Positions 16,573 to 25,550 of a DNA stretch of 64,000 nt are shown piece by piece. Origin of the DNA: Crenobacter oryzisoli (lineage in GTDB: Bacteria; Pseudomonadota; Gammaproteobacteria; Burkholderiales; Chromobacteriaceae). A model generated the notes under the pieces. The model was given only the letters and a program-made list of their open reading frames with translations. It ran no database searches and was not told the origin of the DNA. Position numbers and translations under genes: made by a program. The DNA is taken from the NCBI RefSeq assembly GCF_030385785.1, contig NZ_JAUEDK010000013.1:29094-93093 (forward strand), given 5' to 3'. How positions within the stretch are numbered: the stretch's first letter is position 1; each line of letters opens with the position of its first letter.

Positions 16573-19359
16573 TTATTTAGGTGCGTCCAATACAACGCTG
16601 TCTTCACGACCTACGTAGTGGTCAGGCTGCAGCACCACTTTCCCATCAGCACTCACCATTGGCGTCGCGGTAACAAATTTGATCTTAAGATTGCTGCCAT
16701 TGACCACCGTCACTTCGGCCTCGACACGCCCCATATACGTAGAGCCATCCTTGAACTTGCCGCGAAGCTCGCCGCTGATAAAGGAACCAACCGTTGGTTT
16801 GCCCTTCTTTTCAGGTTTCCACGTTACCCGATACGTCGCAGGGGGGAGGTCGGTGAAAGAGGACTTTTTAACCTTAGCCGCCAGCTCCTTGATCAGGTCT
16901 TCGGGAGCCGTCTTCTTGCTGCCGCTGACGGTGGGTCCTGTGGTAATTGTCACATTGGGCGGTGGGACCGGTGTCGGAGCGGGCGTAACGCTAGGGCCTG
17001 GCTTGTCGGCGGGCGTTGCAGTCACGCCGGCATCGGGCTTCGGCGCTGCAGGCTTACTTAGTTCCGCCAGAACTGCTTGCAGCGAATCAAGTATCTGGTC
17101 CGCAGTTTCGTCCTCCACTGCCTTCCTTTTTTCGAGCAGCTTCGTGACCTGATCGGCGGTAAGGCCCGGCGGCATCATGCTGAGGAAGCGCTGGACCTGG
17201 GCATCAGTCAACTTCTTAGTCTTCGGCCCGCTGCCGAGCAGGCCGTTGAATAGATCGCGCACCGGCATTGGCGCTTTGGCCAGTTTGTCGCGCGTCGGCT
17301 GGCTGAGCTGAGGGGTCGCATCCATGGCGCCCGTGTCTTTTAGTTTGCCGCCAGTAGCACCTTCTGTCTTCAGCGTATCGTTCTCTTTTGTTTCTGCGGC
17401 CTTATCGAGACCAGCGCCTGACGACATATCGCTGGTGCCAGTGCCTCCAGTCTTACCGGACTTGGCAGCATCTATCGCTTTGCGCAGTTGGTCGACAGTC
17501 TGGGATGGCTGGCCGGTAGCCTTGGCTGTCTTGGAGTATTCCGTCAAAAACTCAAGATCTTCAGGTGTAAAAACATCGGGATTATCGCGGACCAGCTCCA
17601 AGGTACGCCGAGTCATCTCCTCTTGGAGTTTTGACCCATCGCCAGTGCCCGCGGCATCCTCGGCCAGTTGTTTGAGTAGCGGATCGCTCTCGATCAACTT
17701 CTTCATTTCGGCTGATGGTGGTGTGCCGTTAGTGGTCATGGCTTTGTAGAGCAGCTCAATCGGCGATTTACCATGACCTGGTTTGGCCTCAACACGGTCG
17801 GAATAGAAAATGATTACCGCAGCAGCAGCGGCAACTTCAACGTAGACTGCCGCCTTGCCTAACATCTTGCCCGCAGCACTTTTGCCTGCAGCTTGAGCGG
17901 CACGACGTGCAGCCGCAGCCTCAACCATTTTGCGCCAAGCGAGTTGAGCGGCACGACGCTCGGCTTCTTTGATAGCTTGTTGACGAAGGTAGGCGATAGC
18001 TGCAGCAGTAGCGACTCCACTTACTCCAATGGCTACTTCAGGGAGTACACTGCTATCATCTTTTTCGACTCCCTGAGCCTCGGGTTTCTGTTGAGGTGTA
18101 GTCTTTTTCTCGTTTTCTTGGTTCTGCTCTGGCTTAGCCACCGGCTTCGCTAAATCCTTCTTCTTTTCTTGTTCGTCTTTTTTTCTACAGCGACACTGTG
18201 GATCTCTAACGAGCGTCGACCACGGAGGTTCACAAAAATATTGATATATCCCTGACTCGGTTAGCTTTACATGTATCAGCTGCGGCGGACATCCCGGTGG
18301 GCGGTTAGGGTTGAAGAAGGGTAACGGAGCTGCCGGTGGGGCATCTCTCATCCGAAATACTTCGTCGTACTCAAGTTCAGGGTTGGCCAAAAATTCACGT
18401 GCATAATCCTGCAGTTGTTTCCTGGCTATCCCTACTTGAAGGCCAGCGTCGTCCATTGGCTTTATTTCGCCGATGTGCATAATTTTGTAATTGTTTTTAA
18501 CGGTCTCATATGAGAGATCGACTTCTGGTATAAAAGGTGCTCTCTTTTCCTCTTCCACAACTCGAATTTGGTGCTCCCCAACGATATTTGGGTTACTCGC
18601 CGCCATGGCTTCCTGGATTTCCGCATGGGCGATGGCTCCGGCCACGCGTTCGTTCATACATATACCGCACCCACCCGCGGAGCCTCTCAGTGCCTGACGC
18701 TGCATAATTCCTACAACAGGCGACAGACTAAGTTTTTCACGGCCCTGACCATCACGAAGCCCAACCGAGCCTGACTGCTGCACTACATGCGTCAACTCGT
18801 GGGCTATCAACCTTCTTCCCTCAAACGTCCCCGGTGAATACCGACCCGCACCGAACACGACGCTGTGACCTACCGTATACGCATTCGCGTTTGCTTCCCT
18901 TGCCGATTGTTCGGCTGCCGGCCCGGAATGCACCCGCACTCGCGAGAAATCGTGGCCGAAACGCTGTTCCATGTCCTGTCGTAGCGCTGGTTCAAGTGGC
19001 CTGCCGGGGCTAGCCAGAACGCGGTCGACGCTGGCGGGGGTCGTATCCGCCTGCCCGCTTGCTGGTCCCGCAAAACGCTGGATGCGCGGTGCAGCGCCGC
19101 GGACGGCGGCATGGGCCGGCGCGGCCAATACCTGATCGGCGACCCGGTCGGCTTCCTGCTCCAGCGGGTCATTGCTCGCTCCTATGGTCAGTTTGGCCTG
19201 CACGCGCTGCTTGCTCTTGCATTGCTCGCATTCGCCGCTCAGTGACGATGTCGGCGAACCACAAGCGCATTTGCGTTGCAGCAGCCATCCCGCGCGGGTC
19301 GAATTGCTCAATGACGCCGTCTTGGCGGCTTGGGTCTGCAGTGGTGCGGCAACACTCAT
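16573..19359 (-). CDS. eCIS core domain (DUF4157) protein with long variable C-terminus; candidate cargo toxin A
   Basis: This 928-aa protein has GGAGAG 6 nt before its start. Residues 1-200 are the shared leader: a Cys cluster C31-A-C33 and C44-x2-C47, the stretch GASNDPLEQEADRVADQVLA, then DUF4157 with the HELTH zincin-like motif at 187-191. Residues ~230-320 contain IPEVDLSYETVKNN then IGEIKP (D281, E298, K300) and Q315, a spacing reminiscent of PD-(D/E)XK nucleases. This is inference, not a firm call. Residues ~380-430 are Cys- and Lys/Glu-rich linker, ~490-525 are Ala-rich and hydrophobic, and ~800-860 are Pro/Thr-rich, followed by a small beta domain ending VVLDAPK. DUF4157 proteins are enriched in eCIS loci and are thought to be cargo or to help load it. 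No separate immunity gene is visible next to it. Confidence 0.78.
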   Translation of the reverse strand: MSVAAPLQTQAAKTASLSNSTRAGWLLQRKCACGSPTSSLSGECEQCKSKQRVQAKLTIGASNDPLEQEADRVADQVLAAPAHAAVRGAAPRIQRFAGPASGQADTTPASVDRVLASPGRPLEPALRQDMEQRFGHDFSRVRVHSGPAAEQSAREANANAYTVGHSVVFGAGRYSPGTFEGRRLIAHELTHVVQQSGSVGLRDGQGREKLSLSPVVGIMQRQALRGSAGGCGICMNERVAGAIAHAEIQEAMAASNPNIVGEHQIRVVEEEKRAPFIPEVDLSYETVKNNYKIMHIGEIKPMDDAGLQVGIARKQLQDYAREFLANPELEYDEVFRMRDAPPAAPLPFFNPNRPPGCPPQLIHVKLTESGIYQYFCEPPWSTLVRDPQCRCRKKDEQEKKKDLAKPVAKPEQNQENEKKTTPQQKPEAQGVEKDDSSVLPEVAIGVSGVATAAAIAYLRQQAIKEAERRAAQLAWRKMVEAAAARRAAQAAGKSAAGKMLGKAAVYVEVAAAAAVIIFYSDRVEAKPGHGKSPIELLYKAMTTNGTPPSAEMKKLIESDPLLKQLAEDAAGTGDGSKLQEEMTRRTLELVRDNPDVFTPEDLEFLTEYSKTAKATGQPSQTVDQLRKAIDAAKSGKTGGTGTSDMSSGAGLDKAAETKENDTLKTEGATGGKLKDTGAMDATPQLSQPTRDKLAKAPMPVRDLFNGLLGSGPKTKKLTDAQVQRFLSMMPPGLTADQVTKLLEKRKAVEDETADQILDSLQAVLAELSKPAAPKPDAGVTATPADKPGPSVTPAPTPVPPPNVTITTGPTVSGSKKTAPEDLIKELAAKVKKSSFTDLPPATYRVTWKPEKKGKPTVGSFISGELRGKFKDGSTYMGRVEAEVTVVNGSNLKIKFVTATPMVSADGKVVLQPDHYVGREDSVVLDAPK

Positions 19360-19551
19360 GATCTGCTCTCCTAGGCGATGCCACGCGCGGCTTGTGCCCC
19401 ACCTTGGAATGGCCTTACCTGCGAATTCATACGGCCCGTGCCGACTTTGGGTCGTGGTAAATCCCCTTTAGTGACCAGATATCGTGAGGCATCTCGGTCC
19501 GGTGCGCCGAGAGGTCTAGCCTCACGACCTTGTCTCATTTTCTGGCGTCAC

Positions 19552-21240
19552 TCACGGTTCCAAGGCAAAGCCGGTGATGGGCCCGCCGTCGTACTGCACC
19601 TCGAACATCAGCGTGGCGAAACGCTTCCCGCCCGGCGCGGCGAACAATGAGCTGAACTCCGGCAGTCCACGGACCATGGTGGAGAGTCGGGATTGCAGCT
19701 GTTCTCGGTTGGCGAGATCCTTCGGGACCTCGCCCAGGTCGCGCGGTGTCGGCTGTCCGGCGATGTCCCAGTGCAAGAGAGCATGGTTGCGACTGTCGAG
19801 CTCGATGGTGTAGGTCTTGATGGAGGCGTTGGCCGCAATCTGCGTCGCGTAAGCTTTTTCGATCGTGGCGCGGATGTCCTTGGTCGCAGCGGTGCGTTCC
19901 TTCTTAGTCTTGCCCGTGCGTTCGGCCTCGAATCTGTTTCGGAACACCATGTCGGACAGGCGCGAGCCGAAGATCGCCCCGGTGGGGACGGGCTCGCCCA
20001 GCACGCGCAGCATCTCGCTGAAATACACGTGCTCGCGGCGCGCTTCAATCTCGCTTTTCAGGTCTTCCTCTCGGGTGGCCACATGTGGGGCTTTCTGGCG
20101 GGCGAACACCTGTTCCGCCTCGCGGTCCTGGAGGAGGTGTGCATATTCATGCAGCAGGTCACTGGCCAGCACGGTGCGTTCCTCATGCGACGCGAAGGGC
20201 CGCAGGTGCATCTGGTTGTTGGCGTAGTCGTAGGCAGCCGCCTCAACGCCGGTAACGGGCTGGTCGAAACGTACGACGAAGTTGGGAGCTGCGAGGTCGG
20301 TGACGAGTTGATCGAGAACTCTCAAAGCGCTCTGGACGTAAACATTGTCGGCGACGAGCCACGCCTCTCCCCCGCTACCGGAAGCGACCAGCGCCCGCAA
20401 CCGGGCAGGCAAGCCGGTCATGTAGGTCCGCAGATCGTCAAACATGGCCTGCTCGGCCCCAAGAACCCGGGTCCGGGCGTCGGGCAGGTTGGCGGCCGGC
20501 GGCCGCTCACGCGGCGGGATGATGCTCTCCATCGCCTCGCGGTAGGACAGGGTACCGCGACGTCGCAAACCGGCTTCGTCGGCCTCGCGCTCCAGCGGGT
20601 CTGAGTCGTTGATCCATGGCGGGCGCCGCTGCAAGCCGGTTGCGCGACCTTGTCGCTGCTGGACGACGTGGGTCAGCTCGTGGGCCAGCAGCCCGTCACC
20701 GGCTTCGGTGTCTGGTGAAAACCGTCCAGCTCCAAACACCACATTCCGCCCCACTGTATACGCCAATGCATTCAACGCCTGCGCCGATTTCGCCGCCCGT
20801 GTATCTGTGTGTACTCGCACGTGGCTGAAGTCGTAGCCGAAGCGCTGTTCCATGTTTTGTCGGAGCGCTGTCTCGAGCGGCCTGCCGGGGCTAGCCAGAA
20901 CGCGGTCTACGCTGGGCGGCGCCAACTCCGCCTGCCCGCTCGCTGGTCCCGCAAAACGCTGGATGTGCGGTGCTGCGCCGCTGACGGCCGCATGGGCCGG
21001 CGCGGCCAATACCTGGTCGGCGATCCGGGCGGCTTCCTGCTCCAGCGGGTCGTTGCTCGCGCCTATGGTCAGTTTGGCCTGGACGCGCTGCTTGCTCTTG
21101 CATTGCTCGCATTCGCCGCTCAGCGACGATGTCGGCGAACCACAGGCGCATTTGCGTTGCAGCAGCCATCCAGCATCGGGCGAATTGCTCAAAGGCGCTG
21201 ACTTGGCGGCTTTAGTCTGCAGCGGTGCGGCGGTGCTCAT
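19552..21240 (-). CDS. eCIS core domain (DUF4157) protein with second zincin motif; candidate cargo toxin B
   Basis: This 562-aa protein has AAGGAG upstream of its start, which overlaps the stop of the small upstream gene. Residues 1-200 match the other DUF4157 protein closely (I count 122 identities in the first 140 positions; 31-70 are identical), including HELTH at 187-191. Beyond residue 200 the two are unrelated. Here a second stretch NDSDPLEREADEAG echoes the core-domain entry, and residues 361-376 read DLLHEYAHLLQDREAE. That HExxH at 364-368 has a downstream Glu candidate in KSEIEARREH near 398. This is consistent with a C-terminal metallopeptidase cargo (inference). The last ~80 residues (IKTYTIELDSRNHALLHWDI) form a beta-rich module. 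Its role in the particle is inferred from the operon. Confidence 0.8.
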   Translation of the reverse strand: MSTAAPLQTKAAKSAPLSNSPDAGWLLQRKCACGSPTSSLSGECEQCKSKQRVQAKLTIGASNDPLEQEAARIADQVLAAPAHAAVSGAAPHIQRFAGPASGQAELAPPSVDRVLASPGRPLETALRQNMEQRFGYDFSHVRVHTDTRAAKSAQALNALAYTVGRNVVFGAGRFSPDTEAGDGLLAHELTHVVQQRQGRATGLQRRPPWINDSDPLEREADEAGLRRRGTLSYREAMESIIPPRERPPAANLPDARTRVLGAEQAMFDDLRTYMTGLPARLRALVASGSGGEAWLVADNVYVQSALRVLDQLVTDLAAPNFVVRFDQPVTGVEAAAYDYANNQMHLRPFASHEERTVLASDLLHEYAHLLQDREAEQVFARQKAPHVATREEDLKSEIEARREHVYFSEMLRVLGEPVPTGAIFGSRLSDMVFRNRFEAERTGKTKKERTAATKDIRATIEKAYATQIAANASIKTYTIELDSRNHALLHWDIAGQPTPRDLGEVPKDLANREQLQSRLSTMVRGLPEFSSLFAAPGGKRFATLMFEVQYDGGPITGFALEP

Positions 21241-21491
21241 GGCTTGATCTCCTTGCCGATACCGCGTGCCACTTCCGTCCCGACACCCTGTGGCCTCGAG
21301 CCCGGATCGATTTGAATACTGCTCACCCGCATCCGCGACCTATTTCCCACAGCCATCAATTGTCGCGTGGCCTGCGGGTCGGCGAAAAGCTGGGCCAGCT
21401 CCCGCTGCAAGCCCTCTGCAATCGCATGCCGGTCTTCATGGTGAAAACCCTTGAGCACCAGGCTATCGATGTGCACGATGACGCGCTTCAT
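21237..21491 (-). CDS. Small conserved eCIS protein between ATPase and cargo genes
   Basis: This 84-aa protein is given the ATG at 21491 (MKRVIVHIDSLVLKGFHHED) because it overlaps the ATPase stop as ATGA; a GTG two codons upstream is possible. It contains IAEGLQRELAQLFADPQATR and a Gly-rich tail, VGTEVARGIGKEIKP. Small proteins with the opening 'I.HIDrLVLrGf..edr..ia..l...L..ll' pattern recur beside DUF4157 and AAA+ genes in eCIS loci, but I know no proven function; a chaperone or adaptor for cargo is plausible. Its end overlaps the start of cargo gene B by 4 nt, implying coupled translation. Confidence 0.7.
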   Translation of the reverse strand: MKRVIVHIDSLVLKGFHHEDRHAIAEGLQRELAQLFADPQATRQLMAVGNRSRMRVSSIQIDPGSRPQGVGTEVARGIGKEIKP

Positions 21492-23476
21492 ATCCACCCC
21501 CGCGTTTCCGTGTCGGACAACGGACGATCGCGCTTGCCCGCTTCGTGATGGGCCGCTTGCAGCAGATGGGCCATGCTAACGGGCTCACCCATCTCCGCCG
21601 CCAGGAAGGCCGCGTTGAGCGCGATGCTGCGGATGTTGCCGCCCGCCACGCTAAGCCGTGCCAGTTTCTGGTAATCGAGCCCATTCAGCGGCGTGCGCGC
21701 GGGAAAGATCCTGCGCCAGATCGCTTCGCGCAGGGTCTGGTCGGGAAACGGAAACTGCACGACAAAACGCAGGCGGCGCTGGAACGCCGGATCCAGCGCC
21801 GTTTTCAAGTTGGAGGTGAGGATGGCCAGTCCGCGGTACGCTTCCATGCGCTGCAGCAGGTAGCTGACCTCGATATTGGCGTAGCGGTCGTGGCTGTCTT
21901 TGACTTCGCTGCGCTTGCCGAACAGCGCGTCGGCCTCATCGAACAGCAGGATCGCCCCGCCCTCTTCCGCGGCGTCGAACACGCGGCGCAGGTTCTTCTC
22001 CGTTTCGCCGATGTATTTGCTGACCACCGACGACAGATCGATACGGTAGAGATCGAGTTGCAGTTTATTGGCCAGCACTTCGGCGGCCATGGTCTTGCCG
22101 GTGCCGCTCTCGCCGGCGAACAAGGCGCTGATGCCGAGCCCGCGCGTCCCCTGGTCGGCGAAACCCCATTCGAGGTACACCGTGAGGCGGTTCTTCACCT
22201 GGGTGCCGATTTGCCGCAGCGTGGCTTTTTGCGCCTCAGGCAGGATCAGGTCATCCCAGCCGGCGGCCACCTCGATGTGCTGGGCCAACTCGCCGAGCTT
22301 CGCATGGCCCATCGTACGGCAGGCTGCCCAAATCGCCGTGTCAGCGTCGTCGTCGGCCGCCAGCGTAGGCGCCAGTTGTGCCCCCTGCATCTGGATCGTG
22401 CGGGCGCTGAGTCTGAACTGACTGGCAACACCATCGAGGGCGTTGTTGAGTCGAGTGGCGCCATCGCCGAGCGCCTGTTGCCACAGCTGCTTCTGCTCGA
22501 CCGCGTCGGGCTTATTGATGGTGAAGCGCAGGGCGGGCCGCTCGAGCGGTTGCGGCTGGCTCGTGCTGACGAAAACCAGGCCGCGTAACGCGTCGACTAA
22601 ACGATAGGCCGCGTGCGGCAAGACATCGGCGCCGCCACCCACCAGCAGGGCACCGCCGAGCAGTACGGCTTCGCGCTCCCAGAGCGTAGCGAACGCCTCC
22701 AGCTCTGCGTGGTCGGCCGGCACGTCCTCCGCGCGCAGGGCGTGCAGTTCCAGGCCCAGTGCCGCTGCGACCGCCGCGGCCACATCGCTCTGCCCCAGTG
22801 CATCGTCGCCGGTCAGCCATACCGCTGGCACCCCGTTCCCGGTCGTCATTTCAAGCGCGTTGTGCACGGCATCGCAGATGGCACGATGCGCGTCGGCCAT
22901 CACAGTGGGCGGCGTCAACGGGCGCAGCAGGCTACCCAAGCGGACGTCGAGATAATTCACCCCGGCCAGGTAATGCAGGATGCGCTCGTCGATGCGCAGG
23001 CGGCCTTGTGCCACGCCCGCCACCTGCTCGACTTCCACCAAGCGCCAGCGCCGTAGCGGACGGACGGGGGCGAGCGCACTCCAGTGCGGTTCGTCCAGAG
23101 CGGCCAGCGCCAGCCCGAAGGTCGGGCCCGGCCGGCGAAAGTCGCCTGAGACCACCGTACATTGCGCGGCCAGTTGCGCATCCATCTCCACACCTGCGCA
23201 TAGCAGCAGCACGTCACGCTCGAAGGCGCTGAGACCGAAGCAATCCGACAGCTGATCGATCGCAGCCGGTGCCGGCATCGCTGCACGGGCAGTTTCCAGG
23301 GCCGATGCGGGGCGCAGTGCATTGCCCACTAAACCGAATCGTTGTTTGAGCCGGGCAAACTCGGAAGGCTGTGCATCACCCTCGGTACCAAGCCGCTGTT
23401 TGAGCCGTTCAAACTCGGCCACCAGCAGCTGCTGATTGGCATCGGTCCAGGCGAGGGAGGGGTGCGGGCCGTTCAT
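21488..23476 (-). CDS. eCIS AAA+ ATPase (Pvc15/Afp15-like)
   Basis: This is a 662-aa protein. The C-terminal AAA+ domain has Walker A GESGTGKT at about 455-462, Walker B LLFDEADALFG near 510 and the following RYANIEVSYLLQRME stretch typical of the Pvc15-type/CDC48-like eCIS ATPase. Arginines in AFQRRLRFVVQFPFPD provide sensor/finger candidates. The N-terminal half (a degenerate AAA-like region, ~190-390, with GDDALGQSDVAAAVAAALG in the P-loop position) lacks a proper Walker motif. Two short N-terminal repeats EFERLKQRLG and EFARLKQRFG are visible. In eCIS this ATPase is needed for assembly or cargo loading. It overlaps the DUF4255 gene by 4 nt. Confidence 0.9.
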   Translation of the reverse strand: MNGPHPSLAWTDANQQLLVAEFERLKQRLGTEGDAQPSEFARLKQRFGLVGNALRPASALETARAAMPAPAAIDQLSDCFGLSAFERDVLLLCAGVEMDAQLAAQCTVVSGDFRRPGPTFGLALAALDEPHWSALAPVRPLRRWRLVEVEQVAGVAQGRLRIDERILHYLAGVNYLDVRLGSLLRPLTPPTVMADAHRAICDAVHNALEMTTGNGVPAVWLTGDDALGQSDVAAAVAAALGLELHALRAEDVPADHAELEAFATLWEREAVLLGGALLVGGGADVLPHAAYRLVDALRGLVFVSTSQPQPLERPALRFTINKPDAVEQKQLWQQALGDGATRLNNALDGVASQFRLSARTIQMQGAQLAPTLAADDDADTAIWAACRTMGHAKLGELAQHIEVAAGWDDLILPEAQKATLRQIGTQVKNRLTVYLEWGFADQGTRGLGISALFAGESGTGKTMAAEVLANKLQLDLYRIDLSSVVSKYIGETEKNLRRVFDAAEEGGAILLFDEADALFGKRSEVKDSHDRYANIEVSYLLQRMEAYRGLAILTSNLKTALDPAFQRRLRFVVQFPFPDQTLREAIWRRIFPARTPLNGLDYQKLARLSVAGGNIRSIALNAAFLAAEMGEPVSMAHLLQAAHHEAGKRDRPLSDTETRGWI

Positions 23477-24783
23477 GTGATGTTGATGCGCTGGTTGTAG
23501 AACACGGGCGGCGACTTCGACCGGTCGATGATGGGGCTGTCGAGGCCATCGATACGCAGACGCGCCAAGTGTTTGCCCACCGGCGCGTCCGCAACCACAA
23601 AATCAAGCGAGTTGGTCGGCGCGACGAAGGTTTCCGGCATCACTTCACGCTGATCGAGAATGAGCGAAACGGTCTGCCCAGGGCGTAGATGCGGTGTGAA
23701 TTTGAGCGTGAACCTTGCGGTCCCTGCGCCGTCGCGTGCCACGTCGACGGGTAGTCCGGTGATCTGCGGTACCAGCACCAGCGCCAGCCTATTGGTCTGC
23801 CTAGGGTCCGCCTCACCAGACCGCACTAACCGCGCGGAAACTCGATACAAGCCGGCGGGGAAATCCGCCGAGCGCGCCATCGGCACCGCGAATTGCAGCA
23901 GCCCCGCCGCGCTATTGTTCGAAGCCGGCAACACCTGTGTGATGCCGAGGCGATCGTTTTCCAGCAACACTTCCCGCGCGCTGCCATCGAGGTGAAAACC
24001 ATTGAGCGACACAACGTCATCCAGCCGCGCCATCGGCTCCCCCCCCAAGGCGGACACGGTCTGGATGATGGGGAACGGTGGCAGCAGGTTCGGCTGAACG
24101 ACCACACCACGCTCACGTCCTGACGCTGGGTCGACGGCGCCGCGCGAGAGTACCGGCAACACCATCCGTGTCGGGAGCACCGACTGGATGAGCACGACTG
24201 ACACCTGGTAGGCCGCGGTCGGTCGGTAATGCGTCTGCAGCGCCGTCCAAAGCCGCGACATCTCCTCGGAACCCATCGTCGCCGGCGTGATGCGGATCTG
24301 TTCGAACTGGTCAGCCAGCCCGCAATCGGCCAGCGCACGCAGGGCCGGCGGCAGCGTCGCGCCTACTGCAGGGGACGGCGACAATGCGGTGCGGATGGCA
24401 TCTCGAGCAAGCACGGGGGTTTCGTGCAGCAATTGCATGGCGTAGCCGAGGAGGATTTCGGCGTGCAGATCTTCGGCCCCGTAGGCGCTGATGAGGTAGT
24501 GCAGATCGAGTGCCAGCGGCGGGTTGGAGAGCCGCTGCGCACCCGAGGCGTCGCGCGAGGGGAGACCCTCGTTGCGCCAGGCGGCATTGGGCGTGACCTG
24601 GTGCAGGAACAGATTGATTTGCGTACCTTCCACGCCGTTGGTCGGAATCACACGATCGGGCGGCAGGGCGCTCACGGTCACGGTGTTGCCCACCACGCCG
24701 CTGACGTTGTGATTGATGATCCCATCGTTGAGCAGGTCACGCAGAACGGCGGTCACACCTGCGATCGCGAGCGCGGTACTCAT
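23473..24783 (-). CDS. DUF4255 / Pvc16-type tail terminator (cap) protein
   Basis: This is a 436-aa protein. The N-terminal ~190 residues (ALAIAGVTAVLRDLLNDGII, then INLFLHQVTPNAAWRNEGLP and LDLHYLISAYGAEDLHAEIL) match the DUF4255/Pvc16 N-terminal domain closely. Pvc16/Afp16 ends the tube and sheath and sets particle length. The C-terminal ~220 residues are Ig-like beta modules (RLDDVVSLNGFHLDGSAREV, and an end segment LARLRIDGLDSPIIDRSKSP), an extension seen in class II eCIS homologues. The gene overlaps neighbours by 4 nt on both sides. Confidence 0.88.
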   Translation of the reverse strand: MSTALAIAGVTAVLRDLLNDGIINHNVSGVVGNTVTVSALPPDRVIPTNGVEGTQINLFLHQVTPNAAWRNEGLPSRDASGAQRLSNPPLALDLHYLISAYGAEDLHAEILLGYAMQLLHETPVLARDAIRTALSPSPAVGATLPPALRALADCGLADQFEQIRITPATMGSEEMSRLWTALQTHYRPTAAYQVSVVLIQSVLPTRMVLPVLSRGAVDPASGRERGVVVQPNLLPPFPIIQTVSALGGEPMARLDDVVSLNGFHLDGSAREVLLENDRLGITQVLPASNNSAAGLLQFAVPMARSADFPAGLYRVSARLVRSGEADPRQTNRLALVLVPQITGLPVDVARDGAGTARFTLKFTPHLRPGQTVSLILDQREVMPETFVAPTNSLDFVVADAPVGKHLARLRIDGLDSPIIDRSKSPPVFYNQRINIT

Positions 24784-25550
24784 GGCCCACCCCGCTGGCG
24801 ACGTGCGAGGTATTCGTCCAGCGACATCGGTTGGCGTCGTTCCGTCGGTGCTCGCTTCTCTGGCGCGGTTGCCGGCACTGCGCTGACCTCGATGCGGCCG
24901 ATGGTCACGTGGACTTCGGTCGGCATGGAATCGCCTTGCTGAGCCGACTGCGGCGGGCCGTTGCGGATGGCCGACTCCGCGGGACTCATCGCCCCATCGG
25001 CGTATACCACAGGGGTTCGTAACGACGCCCGATCTGACGCTGTGGGCTCAGCGTCGTGCATCAAGCGAAAATCATCGTCAAATGCGTGCCCTTGGATCCC
25101 TCTGAGCGGATCGCTTGCAGTGGCCATGGAAGCGGGAAGCGCCCGTTCCACCGGCTCGGAGCGGATACCTTCGAGGGCGAAGTCTTCTTGGGTGTGGCTC
25201 GGCCATTCCCGCACGGTCGTGGATTGGGAGAGATGGCCGTTGGATGGCTCATCATCGGCTTCACCCGTTGCAAGCTCTTGCTTCGGAGATGATGTGGGCG
25301 TGTGAGCAGACGCGACCCTTGACCCCGAATCGTGCTCACTTGGCGCCAGCCTTTGCGCCAGGGGTTCCGGTGGTGCCGATAATGTTGGTACTGTTGGGTG
25401 AGGCGTTTCGGCTTCGTTGAATAAAGCCTCATCCCTCGGAGGCGGCAAATCGCTGAAAGCCGCTGCGTTGAAAGGCAGACTCGCCTGAGGACGTGGAGCG
25501 GGTCCTTTTGCCTGCGCTCGCGTCAATAGTCGCGTGAAGTAGCCGTTCAT
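24780..25550 (-). CDS. Disordered eCIS-associated protein, family not recognised
   Basis: This 256-aa protein starts MNGYFTRLLTRAQAKGPAPR. Apart from a basic N-terminal helix and a conserved-looking C-terminal stretch (VHVTIGRIEVSAVPAT, then SLDEYLARRQRGGP) it is low-complexity, rich in Pro, Ser, Glu and Ala, and probably unfolded. Genes with the same N-terminal helix, disordered middle and 'v.VtIGRIEVra' tail are common between the hub chaperone and DUF4255 genes of eCIS clusters. Their role is unknown; a linker or a short tape-measure-like factor is only a guess. It is translationally coupled on both sides by 4-nt overlaps. Confidence 0.75.
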   Translation of the reverse strand: MNGYFTRLLTRAQAKGPAPRPQASLPFNAAAFSDLPPPRDEALFNEAETPHPTVPTLSAPPEPLAQRLAPSEHDSGSRVASAHTPTSSPKQELATGEADDEPSNGHLSQSTTVREWPSHTQEDFALEGIRSEPVERALPASMATASDPLRGIQGHAFDDDFRLMHDAEPTASDRASLRTPVVYADGAMSPAESAIRNGPPQSAQQGDSMPTEVHVTIGRIEVSAVPATAPEKRAPTERRQPMSLDEYLARRQRGGP

